Positions 28,443-40,702 of a stretch of DNA of 64,000 nucleotides are shown in pieces; position 1 is the first letter of the stretch; every line of letters begins with the position of its first letter. The notes below the pieces were generated by a model. The model saw only the letters and a list, made by a program, of their open reading frames with translations. It did not search any database and was not told where the DNA came from. A program made the translations under genes and the position numbers. Origin of the DNA: Ascaris suum (lineage: Eukaryota > Nematoda > Chromadorea > Rhabditida > Ascarididae); the NCBI GenBank assembly GCA_013433145.1, contig CM024170.1, forward strand, positions 4,793,459-4,857,458. Direction: 5' to 3'.

Positions 28443-28763
28443 TCAAGACGATGAGACAGTGATTTCAGAAATGATACGGCGCTTACGCGTAACCACTTCG
28501 CCTTCTTCCTCTTCTTCCTCACTGGACGCCTCCACCTTGGCAGTTGGCTTCGGTACTTGAGCCTTCGAAGCTGGCTGTTTCAAATCCGGTTTCGATTCAG
28601 GTTGCTTCGATTTGGATTCTGGGACTGCTTTCTTCGGTTCATTTGCTTCGACTTGTGAATAGCGCCTGAGAAGATAAACCACAAAGGAAACGCATACAAT
28701 CGCGACTACGACGATTAGTTGATAGAATTGAAAGATGTAATATTTAACGCCCTCCAATTCCAT
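28443..28763 (-). CDS. Small single-pass membrane protein with charged low-complexity tail
   Basis: A single continuous frame of 106 codons runs from ATG (28763-28761) to TGA (28445-28443). The N-terminus MELEGVKYYIFQFYQ leads into a clear transmembrane segment, LIVVVAIVCVSFVVYLL (about residues 13-32), followed by basic RRYSQ. This topology suggests a short N-terminal end and a cytosolic or luminal tail. The tail is Lys/Pro/Ser/Gln-rich (repeated SKPxx, KQPxSK units), then a run of six Glu, then RKRR and a serine-rich end. Frame openness, regular codon use and the membrane-plus-tail design argue for a real gene. I do not recognise an orthologue. The ATG is in good context (GATTATGG). An additional 5' noncoding exon cannot be excluded, and the nearest same-strand AATAAA is far downstream (about 27671). 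Confidence 0.6.
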   Translation of the reverse strand: MELEGVKYYIFQFYQLIVVVAIVCVSFVVYLLRRYSQVEANEPKKAVPESKSKQPESKPDLKQPASKAQVPKPTAKVEASSEEEEEEGEVVTRKRRIISEITVSSS

Positions 28764-31700
28764 AATCAGCACTTAGCACTCTTCCTGCTCTTCCGTAGGC
28801 TGCCAGATGGAGGTGATGCAGCTGTGATCACTTGATAGGCAACAACGGCTGACTAGCAGCGGCACTATCGACTGCAGGGCGTTGCATCCGATATAAGCTG
28901 TTTAAACTACACCACCACTTTGCTCAAAGAAGTCCCAATACTTCTTGCATCACATTACAAATTACAATGTGGCATCAGCCTATCTCTCTGTTTTTCGTGT
29001 GTCGATCTATCTGTCGATCCGTCAGTTTTTCCTGCAGCTCCTAAGAAAATTACTCACATTTATTAGGTATAATTCAAGACCCAAAAGCGTTGCACACCTC
29101 AATCCCTCAATCCAACGTTATAACTCACCAGATTGCCAGCTGAAAAAACTTCGACATGAAATTTGATAATTGAGGTAGCTGTTTAATTATTAATTTGAGA
29201 ATGAACAATGCTTATCTTTTTGTTTTGAGGACCTCTTCGAGTTGGTCAACAGTTGCCATCAGCTACAAATTGATCTCCTTCGCCTATTAGAGACTGCTCA
29301 ATTATCACTCAGCTTTTAACAATAATATCTCAGTATTTCACAGTGCAAAAAAGCATTCTGCAAGATTGCTGCTTCGCCACATTTAGAAGTAGTTAATGCC
29401 TAACTAAAATGTATTGCAGTTTTTTAGCGGATTATAGATTGTGTTATGCTGAATGTAAGTTCATTGCTAGACTGCCACTATAGAAGAGCTTATCTGATTT
29501 CCGAGAGGTCCTTTTCGTGATGGGAATAGATGACTCCGGAGTTATAAATCTGCGTAATCCTGCAGAGCCCTCCTAAAATCCATTTCTTCAGTTAATTCGA
29601 GTTGTCGCGATCACAAGACTTTTTTTTTTTGGTAAACAGCGGGCTTACGACTGATGTAATTCAATTGATTCTGCAAGTGAATCCATAAGAGAATCCCACT
29701 CCGGTTCTCACCACTGTTTCCTAATAAAAGCGGAAACGCTAGGAGTAGGCGTTTATGCTAAACTACCGGACTTTACTACACAAATACTACATGCTTTATT
29801 ATTAACAAGTAGTGGGCCACCATGCTCGTTTTTGCCGTTGACTAACAATCGACCATCATTAATCTGAACTCTTGTGACAGCATATGTTCGAATTTTGTCA
29901 TTTTCAGTCGCTTGTGCCGGAAGATGAAGCGACTGGTGTGGTGCATATTGCTTAAGCCATTTCTTTTTTAACCACTATTTTACGCTCAAACTGTGCTGCA
30001 CGGCAAAACTGTCGCTTGGACTGACGTAACCTCTAGAATGTTCGTTAATTTGAAGATTTTGAACCAACCGCTAATTAAATTTCTGGCAATATATCAACGA
30101 TTACGAAAGGTGAATTGTCACAAAGCACAGCTTGCATAGCACAGAGTGGGTCATTGCATTGAAGAAACGAGTGCCACGCGTATCATCGACCTTCTACTTA
30201 TATTCGTTCTTCATTTGACGCAACGATATACAGAAGAGAGAAAAAAATCGGGAATTTTGCTATAAGGGGATTTATTGAAAAGCTATAAATTAGGAAAGCA
30301 CATTAAACAGTATAGATAGATTCAAATTTGACTGTTTCAGTCACTTTTTATTACGATACAGCAATAAAAATGACAATTTAATAAACTACTACGAGTAATG
30401 GCAGTAAATGATACAATACTGCTAAAGATACTTTTGATATTACTTTTAAAATTTGCAAATGTTATAAAACAACAACAGTTTAGAGTTAATTATGATTAGT
30501 GATCGCTTAAAATGCACAGCAATCCCATCGATGACCAAGATCTGCTAATAAAATTGTAGATACTTCAGATGCTTACCAACTGAGTACTTCAGACGCTTTT
30601 CAAACTTGTGCGGTTCGGTTCGATGTAGAATTAGCAAATTTTCAATGATTCACGGGAAGATTAATGCGATCATGGGTTCGGATCTAGTTTTCCTGCAATT
30701 AGTGGTAGATTTTTAAGGTACTGAAGAGAAGAATGAGTAGGCGTGCACTTTGAAAACGAGGCAATTCACAAAATGAAGCTTTTTGCGAAAAATTTACACT
30801 GAAAGGTGCGGGAAAAGAAGAGACAGGGGCAATCCAGCTTCTCACACCATTCACTTCTTCAACCACAATTGCGAACACTCAAAAAATCTGAAATTTTTAA
30901 GAACAGAAATTTGAGAATGCAAAAATGCTACACTTATGAATATCGCGAAATAGGAATTCTGTTGAAGCCAGTTTTGATGGAATTATTGAAACGACTTGGA
31001 AAATCGAGTGCAAAGTCCGGATGCGGTGGCCATATTTTCTCCTGTGCAATTAAACAGTCAATGAAACTTCACTGTTTTCGATTGATCTTTTTTGACTATG
31101 GAGAAAACTTTACTGGTGCCTTCAAAATGAGTGATGATGCAATAATCGATTGCAATACCAACTGATAGCTTCAACTATTACAGTTATTTTGCAAGTTTGC
31201 GAAGGTGCAGTGCAATAAAATTCTGCCTATGCGCGTGTATCACTTTGCCATATCATTTCAGATACAAATTAAGGAAAGCTGCTGTGGCGATTATAATAAA
31301 TTTGTTCAAAACAAACACTAAAAGAGTTAAAACCGTGGATGACCTATAAATCTTAATAAATTATGGATTGGTTATCCTTCCCCGAGATAGAAGGGCTTAA
31401 AGGTGACATTGAATATGGAGGATATAGGCTATAGAAAGGGATTTAGAAGCAAATTTTTCAACGCGAGTTTGTGGACTTTTAAGTAGAATAATCACATTGT
31501 CGAGGGCAATATCAATCATTTTGAAGACCTGTTCAGGTTGATCAACTAATTCAATAACTTGCCAAATTTCTTCTGAAAACAGTCCTGAAAAAAAATCGCT
31601 TCAATTACAAAGGAATGTAAAGACATGCCAGAATGTCGTGAATGGTATACGCTTAATAGTTTATCAGTTGCTATCAACAATAGTGAAATATGAAGACTAA

Positions 31701-34700
31701 GTCGTTTATATTTTTATGGATTCGATAAGTCGTTTATATCATATTCGAAACTTTCCCTCAACTTATCCAACTTATAACCAAAAATTCAATGATATAGACG
31801 GCATGCAAATTTTTTACAAACTTCAAATGCCGACAGCCCTCCGAACTCAGTCGGCAAATTTTATTTAGAGTTAAGGAAATCAGTGGCGTCAGCTATACTC
31901 GCTATAACTCACAACTGTAATTATATTGGTTCTCGAGTTGAAGCTATTAAGCAGGCTAACGTATATGCGCACAGAGGTTGACGTACACGCTTTTGAAAAA
32001 TTATTTTCAGAAGCTCATAAAAGCACCTCAGTAATAATCTCAATAACTTTGAGAACTATTATTTCATTCAGTTCATCTTACGAAGCTTGCGGTCTTTTTC
32101 AGCTTCGTTTTCCATTTCTGTTAAACTCGAAGACAAAACTTTCCCATCAGGTCACTCGTCCGCTAACAGTTAAATGGATCAGCGTTTCAAACGCAATAAT
32201 GACGTGAATCACACTTTCATACTCTCGAACACTAGACCCGTAATTTTTATGAATTATTCCAGAATAATGAAACACCCAAATACAATATCTGCACTTTTAA
32301 GCCATTCGACTGCTCGCACAAATCATCTATAAAAGAATGCGTTTTTGCATTTTCTTTGCTAATGTGCACTTGCAAAGACTGATTATCTTTCCTCTTTTTT
32401 ATACATGCACACCTGCCTGTTCCTCCGGTAGTTTCGCTCCTAAATTGCTGAAGCTAGAGCAGTGAAATTCGGTAAATATAATGAAGACAGTTGGTTAACC
32501 TTCTGCTGCCTTCCACTTTGACAGTACAGCAGCTCCGACATTACCTAAGGACATGAAGTGCGAAGAAAACTTCCGCACATTTAACATCAGTTAACTTTCA
32601 TTTTACGCCATTCGAGTCAAAAAATGATTCTTTTCTAAAAGGTCACGAGAGCGTTTGTTTGGGTCTTCGAAAACATTTGCGCATTCTTGCGCACGTTACT
32701 TTAAAGATTCCTGGAAGTGTTGGTTTGATAACCGAAACAACAGAAATATGTCTCGTGCTGACTCATCTATCACGTTTTTACCTCGTTTTGAGAGTCAGCC
32801 TGTCCAAAGTATGGCACGATCTGCTGCTAAATGCATATCCATATTTTATCATTTGTTGCAAATTTATAAAATTCGTTGCTTTGAAAAGCAGAACGCAAAC
32901 GCATGTATCATTGTAGAGCAGAATGCCAGCTTCTTTTGTAGGCTTCTACACTTTTTACCACCCGACTGACGCAAAATGAAAATCCAACTTACTGTGAAAT
33001 CCGTGCAACTTTTTTGGTGCGTTGAAGTGAGTACAGCTCTTTTCAGTGCTGATGGATGAATCTGACCTTATATTTGCTAAATTTCGCAGTTCTAGCTTTA
33101 TTAGTTCTCTATTTGAAACAACTGAGTAGGCGCGTACACCTACGCATGCATACACACAGAAATATTGCAGAGTGCGTACATTCAGCGAGCTCAAGCAATA
33201 CCTATTCTGTTTGCGCATCATGGGCGGCTTCAAGGAAAGGTTTAATGTGAGGTAACTGGAGGTGCAAAAATCCTCTCTTGATCATCAGTAAAAGTTCAAG
33301 AACAGAGGTGAAAGCTTGTAAATACTGCAACGATAGGTTCGTCCTTGAGTAAAAACCTAACACAGAGAGTGCCCAAAACAAGTGTCGTCGAAAGTGGTGA
33401 CTGTGAACAGATGTTCTTCGATTCACTGTTATACAACCCGTTCACGTGATCGATGAGTTGTCAATCAGCCTCACTTGACTTAGCTAACAATGCGTTTTGG
33501 ATTTGGCGTTCCCAAACTGATCATCAATTTCATTTCTAAGCCGCTAAATTGCAGAATATTTTCAATATAATTTAATATCACTGATGTTCTCATAACGTAA
33601 ATATGCACTTAGTGATTCACACATGACAAATAAGGTTTTAAAAAATTTCATCAAACATAGAAAGTAAATTCATATATAAATATGTTCAATTCGTTAAGCC
33701 AAAAATGCTTCTGCATCAGTTGTCACCGATTTGAACAATAGAGCGCAACGAGAATGGAGCTTCATCACGGTGATTTTTCTTGCAATAGTGCAAGTATTGC
33801 TTTAAAGAGATATCGAAGTGGTTGTGAGTCTATGAAAAACAATGAATGCAAACCTCATTGAAACAGGTTTACGACTGCCGTTCTCTTTTTCATTTATTTT
33901 TTACGTTACAATTGTTTTCTCAAATTTAAAAAGCGAAATTTATGCTAATTTAATAGGCGTATAACGTTTCGCATAATTTCGCATATTAAAAGCAAAGATT
34001 AATGCGATTTTTTTCGAGGATGTAGTTGCAATGCTTGTATGAGGCATCTGTTTATACAATCGTGCATTGCTGTATCAAGAATGCAAATTTGCCTCGAATG
34101 TCGTAGAATTTACTCAAAAATTTTCAAATCAGTAAATAATTCGCAAAGGTCAAATATGCAATAAATAAATCGAAAGTATGATCAACGATAGAAAGAAAGA
34201 GAACATCCTGAGTTAAGACAAAGGAAAATTGGTAAAGTTAGGCTAAATGCAACTAAATAAATACCGTTTTTGACTGATGGGAAAATGAAGTGAAATTGAG
34301 CACAAAGCGATTTGCAGCTTTGCTGATATGGAGGCAATATTATTGCTATAAAAGTCACCTTTGGATGTTATTAGCTCTAAATAAGGTTTCTGCAGTGACT
34401 TTTCTTTTTTTTTCACTAACGAAGATTGAGTGCACCAGTAAATTCTTTAAGAGGCAAATTCAGCAGTGAAGCCGCTAAACGTGTATTGTTGAAATGGCAG
34501 AAATTCAATGCTTAATATGAGAAGCACCTTGTCGTATTTTGTGGCGTGCTGCAAAAGATCTCAAGCGAAGTTCATCTGAAGGATTGCCTTCACATGCAAT
34601 CATACATTTTCGTGCCCTCTCGAGAGGAAACTGCATCTTTAGACTTTCAGCGTTGCCATCATTAGGCAACACTGCATGCTCACATCAAACCTTCTGACTG

Positions 34701-37542
34701 CCAAAAAGTGTCAATACTAATAAATTTAAAAATATATTTTCGGAATACCTTAAGAGGGTCATAAAAAGAACGCAAAAAAGCGAACCAACATATTTCAAAT
34801 ATTTCAAAAAAATTGTCATAGCATTTCAATAAAAGTGATTTATTCGCTTCAATGAGCACCGTCCGAATATCGTCGAAACGATTTCGTTGTTTGTTAGAGG
34901 GAGCGAGTTGAATCTCAGCATTGTTCATATTGGTGAGGTATGCGAATAAAACGTCAACGCTTCCCAGCATATATACTGAACGAGTTGAACATCAACTATT
35001 TCATTGTCCTTCAATTTGCAATTCGGGAAAAAACGTTTGAGAAAGTTTTTTTCTGGAGGAGAAACGGAGCAATGAGTGCATTTGTGTACTAAGAGAACGT
35101 CTGTCACTCAAGGTACGACGTATGCAAAACAACGCTTATATATGGCATGCTCTAAACAAAGATGAAAATTTTTGTGCTTGTGATTCTTTTAGTGTACATT
35201 TTTTTCTTGTGATTCCTCCATTTTCTCTTAGTTCAGCCTATTACGATGACCGTGATCATATTTTTTCAACAATATTTAAGTTTTCTCTAACTTCATAATT
35301 CTATGAAGTTATGCACTTACAACCTTATCTATAACGGCCTTTCAGCTAGCATATATTAAAAAAGTTGCGGTGCGACTATGGAATAATTGTAGACAGCAGG
35401 GTTTGGAAGTATGTATGTGTGTATTTGTGTAGAATAGTTTAGCCGTTGTGTAGTATGTGTGAAGAAGGAGTTCTGTCTACTAAGAAATGATAAGGAGCAC
35501 TGAAAAGAATTTGAAAAGAAATTTGCAGAAGTCCTTTTACTTTGCTAATATTCAATAGCACACGATAAATGATATGCTTTGTTTATGGAACTCGAATCTC
35601 GCTTTCAATGCGGCGCAACCTTTTCAAACTTCCACTCTTCTTATGTCGCCCATCTAGGCATTGCATAACATGGAAAATGCACTTTTCTATACGTGTAGTT
35701 GATCACATTCAATTGCAGTTGTTTATGAGAAGAAATGCAACAGTAGAAAGCACTTCAGCGTTTGCGTATTCAATACAATCGACATATAGCTAAGTGAGCC
35801 GGCTTACTTTTTAAAATCTTTTAATACCGAAGTAAATAGTTGGTACGTCTTGAAAGTGGTAAATGTGCTTCCTCGTGCTAAATCAATGTGGCTGTGGAAA
35901 GTTAGACGACGCCACAATGAAATCCTTTTGAAATAGGTGATAACTGATATAAACTTGACGGTGGATTTTGTAGAAAAGAAACACTATATAAATCGTGTAG
36001 TTAGAAAATCGGTCTTTTTTGTTGTTGTCTGTAGATCGATTTTATCGTGCAGAGAAACATCTCATTGAAGCCTAATATTTTCATCACCTACCATAAGAAA
36101 TTTGTTAAAACTGTAGTTATCATACGTCCAATGTATTTTAACTAATTTAAAAGATTTTCGAGAAGAGAAATTGAAAGTCGGTATAAAACTTTTGCTGATA
36201 GTGTTTGGTGATGAGTGAAAACGGTGCTAACAGGTGGGATTCCAAACCATCCACTCTCTCCTCGAATCCTCTAAAAGATTGAGCTACTTATAATGGGCAT
36301 GTGTTGTTAGTTACATTTGTTAGTAACTGCTCTAATTCTGCCCTGAAATATCAAGAAAGCATTTCAAGGCATTTCGAAGTATATTTTAAAACAAAGTTGG
36401 AAGTTGACAAAAAATGTGGGCAAGAGCAATAAAATTGCTGCAAATTGTGATCAACGATAGAGGAATATGAAAAAATGCATCTGTATCACAATGTTTTATG
36501 GGAAGTTTTTACAAAACGACAGCCTCAGAATTATTTGAAGTTTGAGAAGTCGCTCAAGCAGTGAAGTCCATTTAAGAGCACCTGTACCACACTCGAAAAC
36601 ATCTAAGGAAATTATGATTACCTCAGAAATTATAAAACAATACAAATGGATGATTCTCGCGAAATGTCTCGAATGGCCATCAATAATACACTTGACAGTT
36701 CATGTGATTTGTGTTGAAAATTGCAAAGCGCAACGATATGAACAACATTACTTGCTGGCTAATAGGACGAATTTATTTGCACTTATGAATTCACTTTTAT
36801 ATAGCATCTCTGCTGAGGGAATGAACTGAAAACTTTTAATCGGGATTTTCTATGAATCAAAAATCACTGGCAGAAATTGAACTTTGCTCTCTAGAAGTTA
36901 GAAAAAGTAACAGAAATTAGCTATTTTTGCAATGCTTTAACGGCAAGAGTTTATAAAGTTATAAAGAAAATAATCCTGAACAACATATTTTTTGCAATGA
37001 GCAAAAAAAACTACTTTTTCCTTTCTCTTTTGTCGTCCTCTCGTTTTATGAGCTTGCAAATACCGTCAGAAAGTCAAGGTATTCCACTTCTTAGCACGCC
37101 TATCAACTCTATGAAACGTGAAAACGTACGCTCGTATTTAATGCAAAGGTCATGCTCACTTAAACCTCTTAATCGGCCAATAAAAGGCGCACTTGGGCCA
37201 TAAAAATTTCGTCCATTTCAAACTCTTCTCTTTAGATGAGACATTCTTTAGACGAGAAAAGACTTACAGAAGGACACTCTATTCTCTCGTAAAATTTTGC
37301 GAGCCAATGATATTATGTGAAGAATGAATATTTTGAGGAAATATGAGAAATGGGTGAAAATCATCAAACTCATGCTTATAAGAATAACAAATTTATTAAC
37401 TATGTAATAGACCTGCACTCAGAAGTCTAAAACCTCTGATAGATATATTGCTGACCGTAAATGAACTTTCAATATTTATTACTCAAATGCTAATGAGTAA
37501 CGGTTTTACATAACAACATATTGTACACATCTTCATTGTAAT

Positions 37543-37650
37543 GATTCATCCGAAATCCATTTTAATGAAAAGACCTTCAATATTTAATCATAATGGGACA
37601 TTCAATATCTCGTCATAATTTTGGGTTTCGGACGAATTATTCAATACTGC
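37543..37650. repeat. Short imperfect inverted repeat (MITE-like)
   Basis: ATTCATCCGAAATCCATTTT (left) and the reverse-complement-like TTGGGTTTCGGACGAATTATT (right, about 37621-37641) form imperfect arms of about 33 bases with roughly 75% pairing. They flank two copies of a TTCAATAT(N)6TCATAAT unit. No transposase is present. Size and symmetry resemble a small non-autonomous element or a stable hairpin. Confidence 0.4.
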
Positions 37651-38388
37651 TTATTGAACAACGTCAGCGATTCCACTCGTTTTCTACATGCTAGTGTTCC
37701 ATTATTTTATATTCGTGATTATTCGGTTTTTGCTGTTGCATTGCATCGTGGAAATGTCATTTCACGCAAGAGTATAGAAAATCCTTGCTAGGCGCAGAAT
37801 CGCACCAATGCTTTATGAAATCTTTTTTGAATCTTTCAGTCTTCTTTTATACGTCTTCATATTTCGAGAGTTAGTTGAATGATCACAAATGTGCCAATTC
37901 ACAATGACAAATCCACACTATGTTTAAATTTAGAACTGAAGTAAACAAACATAAAACTGAAGATATTTTCGGAACAATATATTTGTATTTCCAATAATTT
38001 TCCTCTCAACAATAATTCTTGTAGCCATAAAAGTCAACTGAATAAGGCAGCAATCATGATTGAAAGAGAGCACTTGGCATCTACGAAGAAACGCAACAAT
38101 AAATTAAAGATTGTTTTCTCATACTGCCGACTCCATGCGTGCCGAATACCTGTTAACTTATATTCCAGTGAGTAAGAGTTTGCCAAGGCCCAGCCGAAAA
38201 AAGAAGTTAACAATCTGGGCCATTAGGCCCACATCTTTTGTGAAAAATTTGAATAAATAATTCCGTTTCCGGAAAAGAGCAGTGTTGTAGTCAGTTAGCA
38301 AAAAATTGTTTGTGTACCAATTTGCACTAATATTCCTCTGCAGAAAATTTAATTTTAAGTAAAAAGTGGGCGTAATTATATTGTTGTG

Positions 38389-38424
38389 GCCAATTCCATT
38401 GTATTATTACATGCTGGAATTGGC
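38389..38424. repeat. Perfect 10-bp inverted repeat (hairpin)
   Basis: GCCAATTCCA at 38389-38398 and TGGAATTGGC at 38415-38424 are perfect reverse complements separated by 16 bases. The left arm contains a CCAAT core. Confidence 0.7.
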
Positions 38425-38801
38425 ATTATTCCAATTAGTGAGGAGAAATTTTGAGAGACTTTAGATATACCTAAAATTTTGCCTATAAAGTTTTTTTCGA
38501 CGTGAAATTCCATCATGGTCTAGTCACATTCGAATTATTGGCATAGGAATGGGTTTCAAATTTTCTCTCTCCCATCACATAATCGTAAATCATCGTATAA
38601 TGAGGATATATCAAGAAATTTGAATGTGAAATTGAGCCAATTCCAAGCTATAAATGATTTAAAGAAATGAAGCCAATAGCATTTGGTACTTTTGAATACA
38701 ACGATCTTCTTTGTTGGACCGAATGCTTTCTTAGCCCATAATTATAGAGAGATCGCAATTCTCTTATCAAAAAAAAAAGTTTTTAGAGAACAAGTTGCGC
38801 T

Positions 38802-38822
38802 CCCCCCCCCCCCCCCCCCCCC
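38802..38822. repeat. Poly-C homopolymer, about 21 bases
   Basis: An uninterrupted run of C in otherwise A+T-rich DNA, flanked by TTGCGCT and TTTTCCCG. The exact length may be affected by sequencing or assembly error. Confidence 0.9.
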
Positions 38823-39534
38823 TTTTCCCGTCTAATAAGTTTTCGGTGACCAAATTTCACCTCAATCTAATTAATATAATGAGTGTTTTTCAGTTTGCAA
38901 AGAAAGCCCCTCTCGATTTCCGACTGACAAGCTCAGTAATAATCGAATAATATAAGACGCGGAAGTGTTTCCACAAAAGACAGCCGATGTGGTAAGCACT
39001 AAGATTGTGCCTCTATTCTTTAAACATCTTTTACGCATACCTTCTGTAGTGAATTACCGTAATGGTTGCTTCTTCAAACTCAAACTAGAGTGCATTCTGT
39101 AGTTTATCCTACTATACCTTAGATAAACCATTGGTGTGATGTATTTCCATTCTCAGACAAATATAGCCTTTGAAAGAACTCTTCATTAATGGTGAAGAGC
39201 GTTGGCTTACCTTCGCCAAAGCATCGATGCACTTTAAGATGATATTCTTATGGTTTCATGCCCTTATTGGAAGTGTTTTTGCAGTTCGATGAGTAATAAA
39301 TTGGCATTTAATTGCGAGTTGTGATTACGTTGATAAGCATTTCGGTTATAATGATATAGTTGATTCTTCACTCGATATTCAATGCCCTAATGAGTAGGTA
39401 TGGGCAATTGCAATGCTTCTTTATAAAGTTTCACCTCGTGTTTACTAATGAGGCAACTTGGAAGATCTGCGTCAACGCGACGATAATTGTCACTTTCAGT
39501 TCGAGCATATTTGAGGTTCTCGTTTTTATTCTCT

Positions 39535-39540
39535 TTCAAT
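39535..39540 (-). terminator. Poly(A) signal AATAAA on the minus strand
   Basis: TTTATT on the plus strand gives AATAAA on the minus strand, 62 bases after the stop of the 39602-39958 frame. It is also the first canonical hexamer I find downstream of the homeobox gene on that strand. Confidence 0.55.
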
Positions 39541-39601
39541 TTATGTTTATGTGATAGAGCATAAGAAAAAGGAAAAGGATGAGGCTATCCTTGTAGATGA
39601 T

Positions 39602-39958
39602 TTAATGTGAGGCGATAAAATGAGTATCTGAGGCCATCAACATCAGACGTCCTTCATTTGAAACACGGAAGAAGCCGCCAACCGGTGCGGACTTGCGGGA
39701 GGTGATATGAACGGAACGAGACAGCAACGACGGTGGATAGATCGTGGCATCATCGGCTCTATGGAGCGATAGCACTGCGTCGGCACTGCTTTGAAGCGTT
39801 CGAAATTGGTTGTGAAATGATCGATCGTATGTGTAAATGTGGGAATTCACGGCTGCACATGAACCTGTCTTCGGAGATGCTTTCAATCCTATTTCCACCT
39901 CAAAAAAAGACAAAAACCACTTCTTCTGAACCGATCGGCCACCATCAGTGAGAACCAT
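39602..39958 (-). CDS. Unidentified protein-coding frame, single exon or 3'-terminal exon
   Basis: A 118-codon frame runs from ATG 39958 (context GAAATGG) to TAA 39604-39602. Its second half has coding-like codon use and includes YTYDRSFHNQFRTLQSSADA, LHRADDATIYPPSLLSRSVH and SAPVGGFFRVSNEGRLMLMA. The stop is followed at a normal distance by AATAAA (39535-39540, minus). Acceptor-like sites GGTTCAG (ending about 39921) and GGAAATAG (about 39892) lie inside the frame, so the true start may be a splice acceptor and the coding part shorter. It sits 745 bases downstream of the homeobox-gene stop on the same strand, so it could be a separate gene, an alternative last exon, or the end of a gene whose other exons lie in the homeobox introns. 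No family is recognised. Confidence 0.45.
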   Translation of the reverse strand: MVLTDGGRSVQKKWFLSFFEVEIGLKASPKTGSCAAVNSHIYTYDRSFHNQFRTLQSSADAVLSLHRADDATIYPPSLLSRSVHITSRKSAPVGGFFRVSNEGRLMLMASDTHFIASH

Positions 39959-40155
39959 TTCTATTTGGCAATTAACAAGTCTTTCAACTTAGTCCGTAAT
40001 CTGAGCGCACCTTGCTATCCATATGATGATTGCCGATTGCCGTTTCTCATTCATTCAGAGGAATTGCAACAGACTCTGCACAACATATTGACAGTTGCAG
40101 AGCACATAGCAGGATAAATGAGTTCCTCATAGTGGAATGTTCTTTGCTGACTCTG

Positions 40156-40171
40156 TTTTTTTTTTTTTTTT
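40156..40171. repeat. Poly-T tract, 16 bases
   Basis: A T homopolymer in the spacer between the homeobox gene and the downstream minus-strand frame (39959-40702). The rest of that spacer shows no exon. Confidence 0.85.
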
Positions 40172-40702
40172 CTACTCTAGGATAATTACATTTCGAACTG
40201 ACAAGAATTGACCAAATTGGAAAGTGAAATACTTTTTGAGTAGTGATAAAAAAAGATGTCCTCTCATCATTTGCCGATGCAATTACTCAACGATTAATCG
40301 ATAAGTGAGCTAACGTTTTCTTTAGTGCTGCACATATACTCAATTTATCTTTGATTGTAGCACAGCGACAAAAAACAAATAACACACACTTAGACTGTAC
40401 AATCTGAGATGCTGAACACAGATTAAACACCACTTAAGCCGGTGATGGCGCCACATGGGAAATATTTCAAATCACATTTCATCCTATTTCTTCAGTAAAC
40501 TCAGTTTCATTTGCTAGAATATTTCAATTCAAAGATGAAAATAAACGACATCTGCGTATGTTGCATTCTATAAAATCTAGCAGAAGATCCAAAAATTAGA
40601 GGTGAGAGTAGAAAATTGAAAAACAGCTAAAGCCTTTGTTTTCGAGAATAAATATTTTGGCGCAACCGTCGACCCTGACGTAGCAAGAATAAATAAAAAC
40701 TC

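Larger units (their letters stand above)
28764..39601. other. Long region without a recognisable gene (about 10.8 kb)
   Basis: No stretch here combines an extended open frame with matched splice sites or a recognisable protein motif. All open frames are under about 120 codons and A+T-rich in composition. Visible non-coding structure includes a small inverted repeat at 37543-37650, a hairpin at 38389-38424, a C homopolymer at 38802-38822, and the poly(A) signal at 39535 that serves the minus-strand frame to its right. The region may hold distal regulatory DNA for neighbouring genes, but that is not shown by the sequence. Confidence 0.5.

Noticed and set aside
30806..31165. 119-codon plus-strand frame in the gene-poor region
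   Set aside because: A+T-driven composition with no recognisable domain or flanking signals.
36222..36293. tRNA-like segment on the minus strand (A-box-like TAGCTCAATC and B-box-like GGTTTGGAATCC)
   Set aside because: Spacing is about right, but the acceptor, D and anticodon stems pair poorly and the B box has mismatches; at best a degraded tRNA-derived sequence.
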